From Spirosoma fluviale (GTDB taxonomy: Bacteria; Bacteroidota; Bacteroidia; Cytophagales; Spirosomataceae): a stretch of 64,000 bases of DNA. Position 1 is the first letter of the stretch, and every line of letters starts with the position of its first letter. The DNA is taken from the NCBI RefSeq assembly GCF_900230225.1, contig NZ_OCNH01000001.1:1860001-1924000 (forward strand). Direction: 5' to 3'. A program made the position numbers and the translations under genes. Below the pieces are notes generated by a model that was not told where the DNA came from, made no database searches, and worked only from the letters and a program-made list of their open reading frames with translations. This document shows, piece by piece, positions 53,574 through 62,400 of the stretch.

Positions 53574-54620
53574 ATGAAAAAATACTTGATCCCGCTCATT
53601 GCCTTTCTTGCCTATACACTTCAGAACCTAAAGGCGCAACCGGCTAGCCCGGCCGTTCTGAAAAGTGAATTTATTTACGAACAGGCTCCTTTCCCGGAAT
53701 GTCATGCATCGACCATCGTCGAAACATCGCAGGGATTGGTGGCTGCCTGGTTTGGCGGAACGCGGGAGCGGCATCCGGATGTAGGCATCTGGGTGAGCCA
53801 TGGGACGAAATCCGGCTGGACAACGCCTGTAGAAGTGGCAACGGGTGTCCAACCCGACGGCAAACGCTTGCCCTGCTGGAATCCCGTACTGTTTCAGGTG
53901 CCTAAGGGCGAATTACTTCTATTCTATAAAGTCGGTCCCAGCCCGTCAACCTGGTGGGGTATGCTGAAACGGTCAAACGATGGCGGGAAAACCTGGTCGG
54001 CTGCCGAACGACTGCCCGATGGGATTGCCGGACCGATCAAGAATAAACCTGTTTTGCTGGCTTCGGGCATTTTGCTTTGTCCCAGCAGTTCTGAAGATCA
54101 CAACTGGCGGGTGCATTTTGAGCAGACCAGCGATTGGGGAAAAACCTGGCAACGGACAGAAGCGATCAACAACGGGGTGAATGACGGCGCTATTCAGCCT
54201 AGTGTGCTGTTTCATCCGGGCGGGCAGTTGCAGGCCCTTTGCCGGAGTCAGAAAACGGGATTCATTGCGGAAACCTGGTCGAAAGACGGCGGTAAGACAT
54301 GGTCTGCTTTGCAAAAAACGACCCTGCCCAACCCGAACTCAGGCACGGATGCCGTTACGCTCGCCGATGGTCGGCAGGTGTTAGTGTATAATCCGGTTTC
54401 GCCAACTCCCGGTAAGTCCGGTGGCCCGCGCACCCCGTTGGAAGTCGCTATTTCAAGTGATGGTAAAAGCTGGAAGACACTGGCTGTCCTCGAAAACACC
54501 CCCGGCGAGTATTCGTATCCAGCAGTTATCCAAACCGCTGATGGACTCATTCAGGTAACCTACACCTGGAAACGCCAGCGGATCAGACACGTGGTTATCG
54601 ACCCGAAGAAGGTATCGTAG
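53574..54620 (+). CDS. Exported sialidase-fold (BNR-repeat) protein
   Basis: The 348-residue protein has a signal peptide ending at NLKAQ and a six-bladed propeller with Asp-box repeats SNDGGKTWS, TSDWGKTWQ and SKDGGKTWS. FPECHASTIVETSQGLVAAWFGGTRE is a conserved start in Bacteroidota sialidase-like proteins. The Arg triad of true sialidases is not obvious. The context suggests a role in stripping a plant-wall or algal glycan and not sialic acid. It ends the rhamnose locus, with a terminator 58 bp on. Confidence 0.85.
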   Translation: MKKYLIPLIAFLAYTLQNLKAQPASPAVLKSEFIYEQAPFPECHASTIVETSQGLVAAWFGGTRERHPDVGIWVSHGTKSGWTTPVEVATGVQPDGKRLPCWNPVLFQVPKGELLLFYKVGPSPSTWWGMLKRSNDGGKTWSAAERLPDGIAGPIKNKPVLLASGILLCPSSSEDHNWRVHFEQTSDWGKTWQRTEAINNGVNDGAIQPSVLFHPGGQLQALCRSQKTGFIAETWSKDGGKTWSALQKTTLPNPNSGTDAVTLADGRQVLVYNPVSPTPGKSGGPRTPLEVAISSDGKSWKTLAVLENTPGEYSYPAVIQTADGLIQVTYTWKRQRIRHVVIDPKKVS

Positions 54621-54678
54621 CCACTAAAGCCGAGCGAGTTATCAATAAAAAAATACATTGATTATCAATTTTTTGTAC

Positions 54679-54708
54679 AAGTCTGACGCCAGGCGTCAGA
54701 CTTTTTTT
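54679..54708 (+). terminator. Terminator of the rhamnose locus
   Basis: AAGTCTGACGCC (54679-54690) and GGCGTCAGACTT (54692-54703) form a 12-bp stem with a minimal loop, followed by seven T's (54702-54708). This is a classic rho-independent terminator after the sialidase-fold gene. Confidence 0.9.
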
Positions 54709-54840
54709 ATGAAAAATATCGGATCAGAATAGGGGTATGTTTCAACCTGGTTGTCATGGATGGCAAACACGCAGTCTGTCGAACAAACGAATGTTCGCAG
54801 CGGTGTCGTCATCCAGTAAAAACAAATACAAGCAGTTGTT

Positions 54841-55563
54841 ATGAAACCAATGTCCAGCCAATTACTCAATCTTAGTCTACTTGCCATTTTCTTATTCAGC
54901 TTAACCGGCTGTTCGCTAACCCGCGAGGATGTCGGGCCGTATCAGGGCGATACCCAAACCTATGCCTTTACCGGGTTTGATCGGGTTGACATGGGCAGTG
55001 CCTTCAAAATTACCGTGCAGCAGGGAAACACATTTGCGGTAACGGCAGAAGGCGATCGTCGCAATCTGAATGACCTTGATGTGTATACGCGTAATGGTAC
55101 GCTGTATGCTCAATACCGAAACTCCCGTCGGCGGGAGTATCAAACTGCGTTTACGATTACCATGCCAACGCTCCGGGGTGTTGATTTCTCGGGGGCCAGT
55201 CGCTCAACCGTTAGTGGTTTTTCGAATCTGGAGAGTTTAGACATCACTTTGTCTGGTGCTTCCGAAAGTCAGATCACGGCTCCGGCCAGCCTGGTAACCC
55301 TTATTCTTTCCGGCGCTTCTGTATTGCGCCTGACCGGACAGGGAAGTACGCTAACGAGCGATTTATCGGGTTCGTCATTACTACAGGCTTTTGGTTATCC
55401 GGTCGATCAGGCGGAAGTTGAAGCTTCGGGTGCCAGTAAAGCAAATGTTAATGTCGGGACCTCGCTGGTTGTCAATGCCAGCGGTGCCAGTACCGTACGT
55501 TACCAGGGTTCACCTGCGGTCCGGCAACAACTGAGTGGAGCCAGTTCGGTGCAGAAAGAATAA
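54841..55563 (+). CDS. Head GIN / DUF2807-domain lipoprotein
   Basis: The 240-residue protein has a lipoprotein signal ending SLTGCSLT (Cys about 24). The rest is the right-handed beta-helix-like DUF2807 domain with repeated SGAS units (FSGASRSTVSG, LSGASESQI, LSGASVLRLTG, ASGASKANV, ASGASTVRYQG). FDRVDMGSAFKITVQQGN is the typical entry. Such proteins are envelope adhesins or sensors of unknown ligand. It stands alone, between a terminator upstream and a bidirectional one downstream. Confidence 0.92.
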   Translation: MKPMSSQLLNLSLLAIFLFSLTGCSLTREDVGPYQGDTQTYAFTGFDRVDMGSAFKITVQQGNTFAVTAEGDRRNLNDLDVYTRNGTLYAQYRNSRRREYQTAFTITMPTLRGVDFSGASRSTVSGFSNLESLDITLSGASESQITAPASLVTLILSGASVLRLTGQGSTLTSDLSGSSLLQAFGYPVDQAEVEASGASKANVNVGTSLVVNASGASTVRYQGSPAVRQQLSGASSVQKE

Positions 55564-55615
55564 GGCGCTGGCCGGTAGCCATGTATGAAAACTATTGACT
55601 AGCAAATAAGCTTAA

Positions 55616-55661
55616 AAAAAGGTGGTCTTTAACTCCATTTCGAGTTAAAGACCACCTTTTT
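55616..55661. terminator. Bidirectional terminator between DUF2807 gene and MlaD-type gene
   Basis: A 20-bp perfect stem (55616-55635 against 55642-55661) with 6-nt loop has A's before and T's after GGTGGTCTTTAACTC. It separates the convergent genes ending at 55563 and 55687. Confidence 0.9.
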
Positions 55662-55686
55662 CATTTAGTCGTTGTTATCTGCTCAA

Positions 55687-56712
55687 TCAGGGTTGAACAG
55701 CAGACGTACTGTCTGCTTTCTTCTTCTCTTCTGCTTTGGCTTTCTTCTTAAAGAAACCGCGCAGCAGGAAATTACTTTGAGCCGCTTTCAAATCCTCATT
55801 AAGTAGAACTGATCCCTGATTTAAGTTTTTCAGAGTAGTCCGGAGGTTAGCGGCCGTTTCCTGGTCGGTGAGCAGCACGCCTAATGGACTGTTCGTGTTG
55901 TTGAGCTTTTCCGAAGCCCGATTCAGGTTTTGGGACGTTTGCCCCAAAGTAGCCACCGTCGAGTTCGCCGATTTAGCCGCGCCCTCAAGCGACGCTGCCG
56001 AGCGGCTCAGGCGTCGGAATACCGTTGTGTCGGTCACCAATTCGTGCGCCAGCGTCCCTTTGGTGTTCAGACGGGCGGCAAACTGCGAAACAGAGCCCGT
56101 CATTTTAACGGTGTTGTTAGAGGCTAGTTCCAGATTGCGCATGGCCTTCTTGAAGTTCTCGGCGACCATCGAATCGGTCAGGACGGCGCCTACCGTGCCT
56201 TTGCCGCGTTTGAGGTTGCCCACCAGTTCTTTAAAATCGTTGGTCACCCTAAGCAGGTTGTTGTTATTTTCCTGCAAGGTGGCCATGATCTGATCGGAAC
56301 TCAACGCATCCGATGTTTTGATGCGGTCGCCGTCTTCTACTTGCGGATGGCTGGTGGTGCCCCCCGCAATGACAACGATCTTGTTGCCAATCAGTCCGTC
56401 GGAGCTGATCGTGGCGTCGGCATCTTTCCGGATATACTGTTTTGAACTTTCCTCGATGTTCATGTCGACTTCCACCTGCGCATTGCCGAAAAAGCTGATT
56501 CGCTTAACGGTTCCGATTTTGACGCCCGAAAACCAGACGTTGTTACCTACTTTAAGGCCACCCACGTCTTTGAAAACAGCCATGAGTTTAAAGCTTTTCG
56601 TAAAGCGTTTTTGTTGACCGCCCAGTACAAACACCCCGGCAACGAAAATGATGATGCCCAGCAGGACAAAGATGCCAACGACAACGGAGCGTTTGTTCGA
56701 TTCTGTACTCAT
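55687..56712 (-). CDS. MlaD-family (MCE) lipid-transport protein
   Basis: The 341-residue protein has one N-terminal membrane helix (about 8-30: VVVGIFVLLGIIIFVAGVFV) and an MCE domain (about 38-115: FKDVGGLKVGNNVWFSGVKIG). A long helical region rich in Asn and Ala follows, and a Lys-rich tail. MCE proteins form rings that carry phospholipids between membranes. It is the last gene of a permease-ATPase-MCE set read 58414 to 55687, the Bacteroidota version of MlaEFD. Confidence 0.94.
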   Translation of the reverse strand: MSTESNKRSVVVGIFVLLGIIIFVAGVFVLGGQQKRFTKSFKLMAVFKDVGGLKVGNNVWFSGVKIGTVKRISFFGNAQVEVDMNIEESSKQYIRKDADATISSDGLIGNKIVVIAGGTTSHPQVEDGDRIKTSDALSSDQIMATLQENNNNLLRVTNDFKELVGNLKRGKGTVGAVLTDSMVAENFKKAMRNLELASNNTVKMTGSVSQFAARLNTKGTLAHELVTDTTVFRRLSRSAASLEGAAKSANSTVATLGQTSQNLNRASEKLNNTNSPLGVLLTDQETAANLRTTLKNLNQGSVLLNEDLKAAQSNFLLRGFFKKKAKAEEKKKADSTSAVQP

Positions 56713-56802
56713 TGAATGGTTTGGATTTTAATGTACGGTATATTGTTTGAGATGGTGAGAATTATGAACCGTATACAGAAAACTGGAAACGTGCCAGACT
56801 GT

Positions 56803-57558
56803 TTAATTCACAAACTTGTAATTATAAAACTGTTGTATCCGCTCATCCGGGTCGGCGAAGACCTCGTCAAATGGCCCCACCCGTTCAAACTTTCCATCGA
56901 GTAGCATGGCAACCCGGTCGCCGGTTGTTTTGGCACAGGTCAGGTCGTGGGTAATGATGATCGACGTAGCCCCAAATCGCTCCCGAACTTCATTGATCAG
57001 GTTGTTGATTTCGATACTCGTAATAGGGTCCAGACCAGCCGTTGGCTCATCGTAGAGCATGATTTCGGGCTTCAGGATCAACGTCCGGGCAATGCCGATC
57101 CGTTTCCGCTGCCCACCCGATAGCTCAGACGGCATTTGGTTAATGGTTTGCGAGAGGCCCACATCATCGAGCGCTTCTTCGACGGCCTTATCAATTTCTC
57201 CCCGGCTCAGGTTCCGGATATTGCGCACGAGCGGAAATTCAAGGTTTTCGCGGATACTCATGCTGTCGTACAGGGCACTGCTCTGGAACGAGAAGCCTAC
57301 CTTCTGCCGGAATAAATCCAGCTCTTTACCCCGTAATGTTTCAACATCCTGCCCGAGTACAAGGATACTGCCTGCATCGGGTTTGAGCAGGCCAACCATG
57401 AGTTTGATCAACACCGATTTGCCCGTACCGGACCGCCCTAATACGGCTACATTTTCGCCCCGGCTTACCTCCAGATCGACTCCCCGCAGGACGTGCAGAT
57501 CGCCGAAAGATTTCCGGAGCCCTTTAATTGCAATTACTGTTTCAGTAGATGGTGTCAT
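56803..57558 (-). CDS. MlaF-type ABC transporter ATPase
   Basis: The protein has 251 residues. Walker A GRSGTGKSVLIK, Q loop VGFSFQSSALYDSMS, signature LSGGQRKRIGIARTL, Walker B IMLYDEPTAGLD and H loop IIITHDL are all intact. It powers lipid transport with the adjacent permease (40-bp gap) and MCE protein (90-bp gap). Confidence 0.96.
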   Translation of the reverse strand: MTPSTETVIAIKGLRKSFGDLHVLRGVDLEVSRGENVAVLGRSGTGKSVLIKLMVGLLKPDAGSILVLGQDVETLRGKELDLFRQKVGFSFQSSALYDSMSIRENLEFPLVRNIRNLSRGEIDKAVEEALDDVGLSQTINQMPSELSGGQRKRIGIARTLILKPEIMLYDEPTAGLDPITSIEINNLINEVRERFGATSIIITHDLTCAKTTGDRVAMLLDGKFERVGPFDEVFADPDERIQQFYNYKFVN

Positions 57559-57598
57559 AGTGTAATGTCATTCACACAGTCTATCATTCAATATTGAA

Positions 57599-58414
57599 TT
57601 AACTGCCCCGAATGGCTCCTACGATTTGCAGCGAGAGGAGTTCTTCGATGAATACTAAGAACATGGAGGTAACAACGGCGGAGTTAGCCGCTTTGCCGAC
57701 GCCTTCGGTGCCTTTCGATGAGTGATAGCCTTTGTAGCAACCCACCATACCGATGGTAAAGCCGAACACGATCGATTTCAGGACGGAGGCAAAAATATCC
57801 AGATAAGTGATCGCGCCGAATACCTCCTGCATGAACGACGTGAAGCTGGTCTGTTCATTCTGATTGACGTTAATATAGGCCCCGAGCAGGCCCACGAAAA
57901 TGGTGTACATCGTTAGTAACGGAATGGTAAACGATGTGGCCAGTACGCGGGTAACAACCAGGAACTTGAAGGGATCGGTGCCGGAAACTTCCATGGCGTC
58001 GATCTGCTCGGTCACATTCATCGATCCCAGCTCCGCGCCAATGCTCGACCCTACTTTACCCGCAGCAATAAGGGCCGTTACGAGCGGTCCCAGTGCCCGT
58101 ACAATGGCAATGGCAATCAGCGAGGGCAGCCACGACGTAGCGCCAAATTCGGACAAAGACGGGCGGGACTGGTTCGTGAAGACGATACCCGTAATAAATC
58201 CCGTTGTCGATATTAACAACAACGAACGAAAGCCAACTTCGTAACACTGCCGGATTATCTCTTTAAATTCGTAGGGAGGCAGGAGTGCTTCCCGAAAGAA
58301 ACGGCCGATAAAAGACGAAACATCCGCCAATCCTAGTAAAAATCTATCAAGCCGCCGGGTAACAACGGGCCGATCTGAAGCACGACCAGTAGGTTTTGTA
58401 GTATCAGACTGCAT
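57599..58414 (-). CDS. MlaE-type ABC transporter permease
   Basis: The 271-residue protein has five or six membrane segments. GAELGSMNVTEQIDAMEVSG is the MlaE signature loop that contacts the ATPase, and VGCYKGYHSSKGTEGVGKA the second conserved cytoplasmic loop. It is the first gene of the lipid-transport set. The 281-bp gap upstream to the divergent cvfB-like gene should hold both promoters, but I found no perfect box in it. Confidence 0.96.
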   Translation of the reverse strand: MQSDTTKPTGRASDRPVVTRRLDRFLLGLADVSSFIGRFFREALLPPYEFKEIIRQCYEVGFRSLLLISTTGFITGIVFTNQSRPSLSEFGATSWLPSLIAIAIVRALGPLVTALIAAGKVGSSIGAELGSMNVTEQIDAMEVSGTDPFKFLVVTRVLATSFTIPLLTMYTIFVGLLGAYINVNQNEQTSFTSFMQEVFGAITYLDIFASVLKSIVFGFTIGMVGCYKGYHSSKGTEGVGKAANSAVVTSMFLVFIEELLSLQIVGAIRGS

Positions 58415-58695
58415 TCAAAAAATGGAGGGAAAGCCGACGGGATACGCCCTGCCGGATGTAGAGGTATAACTGATTTAGACGATTAGGGTTTCGGTTGAGC
58501 CTGAGTTAATCGGTTTGTCGTGACTTTTCCGATTGAAAATTGCCACAAGCGTTAAATAAATTGAGTAAATGTGCCAATTTCTTCTCAGAAATAGTTTCAT
58601 CCAGCATCTATCGGTCGAAATGGATGGGAAAGGAGCATAAAAAAACGACCTTTGTAGCCACATAACCCGTCTGCCGATGGGTTTGCCAGTTGCTT

Positions 58696-59547
58696 ATGAT
58701 TACCATTGGACGAATAAATACCCTGACAGCCCTGCGCGAAACCAGCGTTGGCTTTTTCCTGGGCGACCTGTTGGATCGACGGACGCAGGACTTTAGTAAC
58801 GATATATTACTACCCAACAAATATGTGCCCGACACACTTTCGGTCGACGATGATATCGATGTGTTTGTGTACACCGATTCGGAAGATCGGCCCATTGCCA
58901 CGACACTGACCCCCGCCATTCAGCGGGATGAGTTTGCCAGTTTACAGGTCGTTGCCGTGACCAGTGCGGGGGCATTCCTGGACTGGGGTCTGGAAAAAGA
59001 CTTGCTGGTGCCCCACCGCGAACAGGCCCGACCTATGGAAGTGGGCGAGTGGTACGTGGTATTTATGTACCTCGATGAGAGTACAAACCGGCTGGTTGGA
59101 TCGACCAAGATAAACCGGTTCCTGGATGAGGACGTGCGCGACCTGCAGGTTGGCGATGAGGTGCAGCTGCTGGCCTACGAACTAACCGACCTTGGTGTTA
59201 ATGTAATCATCAACAATCGGTATAAGGGGCTGGTATACAGCAATGAGATATTCCGGACGGTCCGCCCCGGCGATCCGCTGATCGGGTATATCAAGAACAT
59301 CCGGGACGATAGCCGGGTGGATGTAAGCCTGCAACGGACAGGCTATGAGAACGTGGAACCGAATGCCCGGCGAATTCTGGCCACGCTGAGAGCCGAGAAC
59401 GGGTTTCTACCCCTCACGGATAATACCTCGCCGGAAGTAATCTACGAAACGCTCGAAATGAGCAAGAAAACGTTCAAGAAAGCCATCGGAACACTATACC
59501 GCGAGCGTAAAATCGTTCTGGAAGAGAAAGGCATCCGGCTGGTATAA
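58696..59547 (+). CDS. CvfB-like S1 RNA-binding protein
   Basis: I chose the ATG at 58696 (283 residues, MITIGRINTLTALRETSVG). It has three S1-like barrels: one at 1-65, one at about 70-135 (AVTSAGAFLDWGLEKDLLVPH), one at about 145-215 (VNVIINNRYKGLVYSNEIF). A winged-helix end follows (ETLEMSKKTFKKAIGTLYRE). The domain order is that of CvfB/YitL, a regulatory RNA-binding protein of unclear target. A perfect 55-bp inverted repeat starts 11 nt after its stop. Confidence 0.93.
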   Translation: MITIGRINTLTALRETSVGFFLGDLLDRRTQDFSNDILLPNKYVPDTLSVDDDIDVFVYTDSEDRPIATTLTPAIQRDEFASLQVVAVTSAGAFLDWGLEKDLLVPHREQARPMEVGEWYVVFMYLDESTNRLVGSTKINRFLDEDVRDLQVGDEVQLLAYELTDLGVNVIINNRYKGLVYSNEIFRTVRPGDPLIGYIKNIRDDSRVDVSLQRTGYENVEPNARRILATLRAENGFLPLTDNTSPEVIYETLEMSKKTFKKAIGTLYRERKIVLEEKGIRLV

Positions 59548-59558
59548 CAATTGAATAG

Positions 59559-59676
59559 AGAAAGAATGGTTAACCACAGAGCGGTGCGCCGTTGCGACAC
59601 AAAGGCCACAGAGGACTATTTCTCTGTGGCCTTTGTGTCGCAACGGCGCACCGCTCTGTGGTTAACCATTCTTTCT
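59559..59676. repeat. Perfect 55-bp inverted repeat between convergent genes
   Basis: Arms 59559-59613 and 59622-59676 are exact complements over 55 bases with an 8-nt loop. Each arm contains GGTTAACCACAGAG and GACACAAAGGCCACAGAG around a G+C-rich GCGGTGCGCCGTTGCG. It starts 11 nt after the cvfB-like stop and ends 27 nt before the lytic transglycosylase stop. An RNA copy would be a 55-bp perfect duplex on either strand. Confidence 0.97.
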
Positions 59677-59703
59677 ATCAAAAAGATAATATATAGGCAC
59701 TAA

Positions 59704-60564
59704 CTAACTAGCACGTTCCAGAACCAACCGGTTAAACGGATGGTAGGCCGTTTGCGTTTCGGGGGTTAAAAAAGATGAGTAGTCATCCGGGCGCGACAGG
59801 ACTTCCTTATAGAGCAGTACCCGATACAGGTAATACCGGGTTTCGCGGGGCAGACTCATCCGGTAATAATCGCGGTGATCGTTCCGTTTAAGTTGATTCT
59901 TCATATAGCCCGGACCGGCGTTATAGGCCGCAGCGACCAGCGACCACGAGCCTAACTGATCGTATAATTTTCGTAGATACCGGCAGGCAGCAACGGTGGC
60001 TTTCTGAACATTGAACCGCTCGTCGGTTTTGCCGCTTACTTTAAGCCCTAACGCACGGGCAGTAGCCGGCATCAATTGCCAGTAGCCAGCCGCGCCGGCC
60101 CGCGAAACAGCTTTGGGACGTAAGGCACTCTCTGCTAGCGGGATATACCGGAAATCGTCCGGAATCTCGTATTCTTCAAGGATGGGGTCAATTATTGGAA
60201 AAAAAGCCTCGGCCCGCTGGCGAAGGTTGCCCAGATCGCTGCTGTGACTCCGGAAAAGCGTGAACACATGTTTCCAGCGGTCAACAACATCCGTTTGGTC
60301 GAGCGGTAAACATTCGCCACAAAAATTAACGTCGAGGAGCGGTAATTCAGGCGCGTTCATTGCGGCAGGGGCAAGCATAGCCGACAGGTCAGATCGGCAG
60401 GTAAGGAGGGAGGTCGCATCGGACCGGGTTACTGCACTGATTTTGGAGGGGTGAAGAGTGGGGAGGGCTGTAGAGCCTACACCCGGTGCAATAAGTTTAG
60501 CCGCAACAGTGACAGCCGGGCGAATAATGGCCATCAATAAGGGAAATCCTACTTTTTTCAACAA
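59704..60564 (-). CDS. Lytic transglycosylase (SLT domain)
   Basis: The protein has 286 residues. The N-terminal hydrophobic stretch (residues 5-30) may be a weak signal or anchor, and the catalytic domain spans about 120-240. IPLAESALRPKAVSRAGAAG carries the catalytic Glu-Ser, GYWQLMPATARALGL and VAAAYNAGPGYM are the remaining SLT motifs. It cuts peptidoglycan glycan strands, leaving anhydro-muropeptides. The type is MltD-like without LysM repeats. It is convergent with the cvfB-like gene. Confidence 0.93.
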   Translation of the reverse strand: MLKKVGFPLLMAIIRPAVTVAAKLIAPGVGSTALPTLHPSKISAVTRSDATSLLTCRSDLSAMLAPAAMNAPELPLLDVNFCGECLPLDQTDVVDRWKHVFTLFRSHSSDLGNLRQRAEAFFPIIDPILEEYEIPDDFRYIPLAESALRPKAVSRAGAAGYWQLMPATARALGLKVSGKTDERFNVQKATVAACRYLRKLYDQLGSWSLVAAAYNAGPGYMKNQLKRNDHRDYYRMSLPRETRYYLYRVLLYKEVLSRPDDYSSFLTPETQTAYHPFNRLVLERAS

Positions 60565-60819
60565 AACTCAATCAGGTTGGTAATTAGTCTATAACGAAAG
60601 TAAATAATGTTTAGTGTATTGATAATCAATATTATATATAGTATTTGTTAATATGAAGCAGCGTTTTTTGGTTAAAAGAAGCCCGAATAAGCTGAGCCCC
60701 ACTAATTTAGAAGAGCAAACGGGAAGATAAGTTTTAGGCGTTCTTGCCAGTAAAAAAGTAGGCGGAATGGCATCGCCATCACCATCCGTCACGTGTAGTT
60801 GAGCCGTCTCTGAAGGTAG

Positions 60820-62400
60820 TTAGTTTGAGATATGCTCCTGCTTCTGGCATGAGAGCACACTATAAACGGGGTTTTCAAACACCGTACGAAATTCTCTTTT
60901 TAATTCCTCCAGATTCGGGTGGACTCCAGCCTTCGCTGAAATGACGATATAATCAATGGCATACGTTTGTAATAAACTCACCCGATGCTGGCGAAACGCA
61001 GTTGACTCAACATCTTTGAGCGACTTAACGGCAGGTGAGGAGTCATTCTTCCAACGCCCAAATAATACGAAGCCGGTTGTAAAATAGGGTATCAGCACAT
61101 TTAGGTTTGTGTGCGGCAATACGGCAAATCGTTTCTTGTGTGCGTTCTGATCAATCCAGTCTAAAACAGATCTTATGTGTTGCTCCCGCTGTTCCGATTC
61201 CTTATTCTTAATCAGGTAAACAAAAATAACACCATTGATTAGGTAAAGACTGATTGAATAAATCAGGAGTAAAGTAACGGCACGGGACGTCATCACAGGC
61301 ATCATCAGCCCGATGAATAGGCAGCAGAAAGGACTTACATGCTCAATATATCGCTCAGCCTCTCCCAGGAATGACAGCATTTTGGTTGAAACAGCGATGA
61401 AAATAAGTAACCCGGCGATAAATAAGGTATCTAGAGCATGAGTAAGCGGTAGTGTGGGAAACGCACGGGCATCAACTAATCGATAATAAATATAAAGGGA
61501 CATAACTGGTATCTGAAAGAGCAGAATCAGAAACGTATTTCGGACATAAAACAGGAAGAATAATTGTTTCAGGTCGGTGAATAAATACCGGGGGAGGTTA
61601 AGTAATTCATCAAGTCTATTTCGTTGCTGGATATTTTGATCCGAAAATCTACCTCGCCAAAATGCCCTGGCCATAACGACAAGATGCTGAATATGCCCTT
61701 TGGTGATATGCCAGACGTAGCCTCTGGAAAGCAAAAGCGCGAGTAGGTAACTGCTAACTAAAACAACCAGCGGACACAGCGAGGGCAACAAAATCGACCA
61801 TAGTAGCAAGATAAAAACGTAAGCCTGACTTGAAAACATACTAGCTGAAAAGAGTAGACTTCCTGCCCAGATCGCAGCAACGATAGAATAAAAACTCCCT
61901 GTCAATACGTACTGTATCGTTAGTAATACAGCCAGAAAGAACAGAAGTTGGCCAAATACTCTGGGGGTTCCGAGAGTAGCTCGCGGACCAAAATTCAGGC
62001 CCAGCGTATAAGGAGAGAATATAAATAAACAAACTATAAAGAAAGATGTCTGTAAGTCAAGAGTCAAAAAGAAGCGGGCAGCTAAAAACAGACACACACT
62101 TACTATCCCGTCGAAGAGTCCACCCAAATAGGGTTCGATAGCGGTCCGTTGGGTCTTATTTACGTAAGAAAGTAAAATATGAAATAAGGCCGGATAGGTT
62201 AAACTTTCTGATAGTAGAAATCTGGAGATTTTTCCGGGAATCGAATGATTGTTCTGCCGTATTTCCTCCGCGAGCATTAAATGAAACCATGTGTCGTTGG
62301 TAAACAAAAAAAGTTTCCCCTTATTAAGAAAAAGCCTTGGTAGAGCTCTTAAAAGAACGGTGCATGAAAAAAGGGCAATAGAAATCAACAGGGTAGCCAT
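60820..62400 (-). CDS. Polytopic membrane protein, GT-C glycosyltransferase-like
   Basis: The 526-residue protein has about eleven to thirteen hydrophobic segments and a C-terminal soluble part (about 410-526). An early loop FTNDTWFHLMLAEEIRQ, with Asp and His after the first helix, resembles the acidic catalytic loop of GT-C enzymes, which use lipid-linked sugars. YIVISAKAGVHPNLEE closes the protein. I cannot name the family. The gene is clearly A+T-richer than its neighbours and stands alone in a low-gene-density area, which fits acquisition by transfer. Confidence 0.6.
   Translation of the reverse strand: MATLLISIALFSCTVLLRALPRLFLNKGKLFLFTNDTWFHLMLAEEIRQNNHSIPGKISRFLLSESLTYPALFHILLSYVNKTQRTAIEPYLGGLFDGIVSVCLFLAARFFLTLDLQTSFFIVCLFIFSPYTLGLNFGPRATLGTPRVFGQLLFFLAVLLTIQYVLTGSFYSIVAAIWAGSLLFSASMFSSQAYVFILLLWSILLPSLCPLVVLVSSYLLALLLSRGYVWHITKGHIQHLVVMARAFWRGRFSDQNIQQRNRLDELLNLPRYLFTDLKQLFFLFYVRNTFLILLFQIPVMSLYIYYRLVDARAFPTLPLTHALDTLFIAGLLIFIAVSTKMLSFLGEAERYIEHVSPFCCLFIGLMMPVMTSRAVTLLLIYSISLYLINGVIFVYLIKNKESEQREQHIRSVLDWIDQNAHKKRFAVLPHTNLNVLIPYFTTGFVLFGRWKNDSSPAVKSLKDVESTAFRQHRVSLLQTYAIDYIVISAKAGVHPNLEELKREFRTVFENPVYSVLSCQKQEHISN

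Noticed and set aside
60589..60792. 67-residue open frame on the minus strand
   Set aside because: Low-complexity A+T-rich product, no start context, and no family resemblance.
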